Positions 6,573 to 7,584 of a stretch of DNA of 7,584 bases are shown here, one piece after another. Origin of the DNA: an uncultured Clostridia bacterium (GTDB lineage Bacteria > Bacillota > Clostridia > Oscillospirales > Ruminococcaceae); assembly GCA_946613705.1 (NCBI GenBank), contig CAMOFU010000113.1, forward strand, positions 1 to 7,584, read 5' to 3'. Made by a program: the position numbers and the translations under genes. The notes under the pieces were generated by a model, which searched no databases, was not told where the DNA came from, and was given only the letters and a program-made list of their open reading frames with translations. Each line of letters starts with the position of its first letter. The stretch's first letter is position 1.

Positions 6573-7403
6573 TCAGACTGCGGGTGTCCCCTTTGCGAAC
6601 GCGCTCGGTGCAGTGCCTGTGCAGGATCTGAACACGGTGCTGAAATATCCCGCATCGTGAAAGCCGCACGCCTCGGCAGTTTCCGCGACCGAGAGCTTTT
6701 CCTCGCGCAGCAGCCGCTTTGCCTCTTCGATGCGGCGGCTGTTGAGGTATTCGTTCGGGGACATTTTCATTACGTTTTTGAAGATGCGGCAGAAGTGCTG
6801 GTGCGTTACTCCCGTGAGCTGCGCAAGGAAGGTCATGGGGATATCACGCGAAAAATTATCATACATATATTTAAGAGCAGGCATAAGCATGGAAAGCTGC
6901 CTGCTTCTTTTATTGTCCTCGTCGGTGGCGAAGGCTCTGCGGAAGCCGAGGATATAATCATAGACAAGCCCCGAGCAGGTATAGCCGCTGTAAAGGATAT
7001 CGGTCTGCTGTGAGGTGAGCATACGCTCAAAAAGCTCCTGCATAGAGGAGCTGTCGTTCGTGTGCGCCGACACTGCCCTTTCGAGCCCGAGCGCAGAAAG
7101 TGTCTCTGTGCAGGCAGCACCGTCAAAGGCTATCCAGTTGACCTGCCAGAGCCCGCTCAGCGGATAGTATATGTGCGGCTGCTCCTTCGGCAGAAATACG
7201 AAAGTCCCGCTGCCGACCTCCTCGCGTTTCCCGTCGTACTCAAACGCTCCGCGGCCGTCTGCGCAGAACAATATCTGATGCCACCTATAGCCCTCGGGAC
7301 GCTCGACACGGCTCTGATACCTGCTCCCGCCTATGCCGTGCAGCAGGAACGGAAGACTGCCGAGTTCGGGATAATAAGGGTAGATGCTTGTTTCTATATC
7401 CAT
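6573..7403 (-). CDS. AraC-family transcriptional regulator
   Basis: A 276-residue DNA-binding regulator with an N-terminal cupin-like effector domain (about 15-100; core around HQILFCADGRGAFEYDG, 42-58, and FVFLPKEQPHIYYP, 68-81) and a C-terminal double helix-turn-helix (about 175-272). The first recognition helix is around LAQLTGVTHQHFCRIFKN (193-210). The second ends in YFSTVFRSCTGTAPSAF (253-269), the family signature. Such proteins usually sense a sugar or small molecule and control nearby carbohydrate genes; the ligand here is unknown. The ATG at 7401-7403 is chosen because GAGG (7412-7415) lies 8 bases upstream; the GTG at 7410-7412 would add three residues but overlaps that ribosome site. 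The stop is 7 bases from the fruK stop, in convergent orientation. No helix or signal peptide is seen. Confidence 0.92.
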   Translation of the reverse strand: MDIETSIYPYYPELGSLPFLLHGIGGSRYQSRVERPEGYRWHQILFCADGRGAFEYDGKREEVGSGTFVFLPKEQPHIYYPLSGLWQVNWIAFDGAACTETLSALGLERAVSAHTNDSSSMQELFERMLTSQQTDILYSGYTCSGLVYDYILGFRRAFATDEDNKRSRQLSMLMPALKYMYDNFSRDIPMTFLAQLTGVTHQHFCRIFKNVMKMSPNEYLNSRRIEEAKRLLREEKLSVAETAEACGFHDAGYFSTVFRSCTGTAPSAFAKGTPAV

Positions 7404-7411
7404 AAATTTCA

Positions 7412-7415
7412 CCTC
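7412..7415 (-). promoter_or_regulatory. Ribosome binding site deciding the ATG start of the AraC-type gene
   Basis: GAGG on the minus strand is 8 bases from the ATG at 7403 and overlaps an alternative GTG (7410-7412), which is left without any ribosome site. With the promoter just upstream, this site would lie at the extreme 5' end of the mRNA. Confidence 0.65.
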
Positions 7416-7421
7416 GATACT

Positions 7422-7450
7422 ATTATACCCCGCTCCCTCGGCAATGTCAA
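7422..7450 (-). promoter_or_regulatory. Perfect-consensus sigma-A promoter for the AraC-type gene
   Basis: On the minus strand TTGACA (7445-7450) and TATAAT (7422-7427) match consensus at all 12 positions with the optimal 17-base spacer. The expected start is at about 7414-7415, so the leader would be only about 12 bases and begin with the ribosome site itself. Confidence 0.85.
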
Positions 7451-7494
7451 CGGATATTGGAAAATTTGCTCATCATATGTCCGACAAAGCGCGG

Positions 7495-7535
7495 CTGTTC
7501 GGGAGATTTTCTCTGCATCTTTAAAATCTGAACAG
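7495..7535. repeat. Long bulged inverted repeat upstream of the AraC-type promoter
   Basis: The right arm, a continuous 13 bases at 7523-7535 (AAAATCTGAACAG), pairs with CTGTTC (7495-7500) plus AGATTTT (7504-7510). Only a GGG bulge (7501-7503) interrupts the left arm, and the loop is 12 bases. Neither strand has a T-run after the stem, so it is not a canonical terminator. It lies 45-85 bases upstream of the -35 box of the regulator and may be an operator or the end of a transcript from outside the window. The rest of 7451-7584 shows no gene. Confidence 0.5.
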
Positions 7536-7584
7536 TTGGTAGCACGGCGATTTTCATAATTTAATCTTGAAAAACTGAACACAA

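Noticed and set aside
7410..7412. A GTG start for the AraC-type gene
   Set aside because: It overlaps the only ribosome site and lies within a few bases of the predicted transcript start. The ATG at 7403 has proper spacing.
6519..7559. Plus-strand open frames opposite the AraC-type gene (6519-7013 and 7062-7559)
   Set aside because: They are antisense to a gene with a clear double helix-turn-helix signature, show no motif of their own, and the second runs through the promoter region.
7532..7560. A possible plus-strand promoter with CATAAT at 7555-7560
   Set aside because: No -35-like hexamer occurs at 16-18 bases spacing, and no gene begins before the window ends.
1..7584. CRISPR arrays, tRNA or rRNA genes, insertion sequences, phage genes or attachment sites
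   Set aside because: I saw no regularly spaced repeats, no RNA gene signatures, and no transposase, integrase or phage motifs on either strand. The coding style is even throughout, so there is no visible sign of recent transfer.

Overview
The window looks like chromosomal DNA of a gut or rumen type Clostridia, probably Ruminococcus/Oscillospiraceae. The reasons are GC-rich coding sequence with frequent ATA (Ile) and AGG/AGA (Arg) codons, AT-rich intergenic DNA with Bacillota-like promoters and GGAGG ribosome sites, and the gene families present. This placement is inference; no marker gene is present.

Layout. Positions 1-3120 on the minus strand are one uninterrupted reading frame that enters from its start at 3120 and leaves the window at position 1. 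It is the first 1040 residues of a nonribosomal peptide synthetase with domain order adenylation (A1), carrier (T), condensation (C), and the beginning of a second adenylation domain (A2). Positions 3121-3326 are an AT-rich divergent intergenic region with a plausible promoter facing each way. Positions 3327-6565 on the plus strand hold a probable three-gene operon. It encodes a small STAS anti-sigma-factor antagonist, then a membrane sensor that joins a SpoIIE/RsbU-type phosphatase to an RsbW-like kinase domain (4-base overlap with the STAS gene), then a PfkB-family 1-phosphofructokinase (66 bases downstream). A convergent minus-strand AraC-family regulator (6573-7403) ends 7 bases from the kinase gene and is preceded by a perfect-consensus sigma-A promoter. 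The last ~130 bases hold no gene but contain a long bulged inverted repeat.

How the parts may work together. The STAS protein and the two-headed sensor form a self-contained partner-switching module: one polypeptide appears able both to phosphorylate and to dephosphorylate its antagonist in response to an extracytoplasmic signal. The downstream target (sigma factor or other protein) is not in the window. The sugar-phosphate kinase is probably co-transcribed with the module, and the synthetase is divergent from it, so a link between signalling, sugar metabolism and secondary metabolite production is possible but unproven. The most unusual protein-level observation is that A1, an initiation module with no upstream condensation domain, carries Ile where amino-acid-activating domains have the conserved Asp that binds the substrate amino group.
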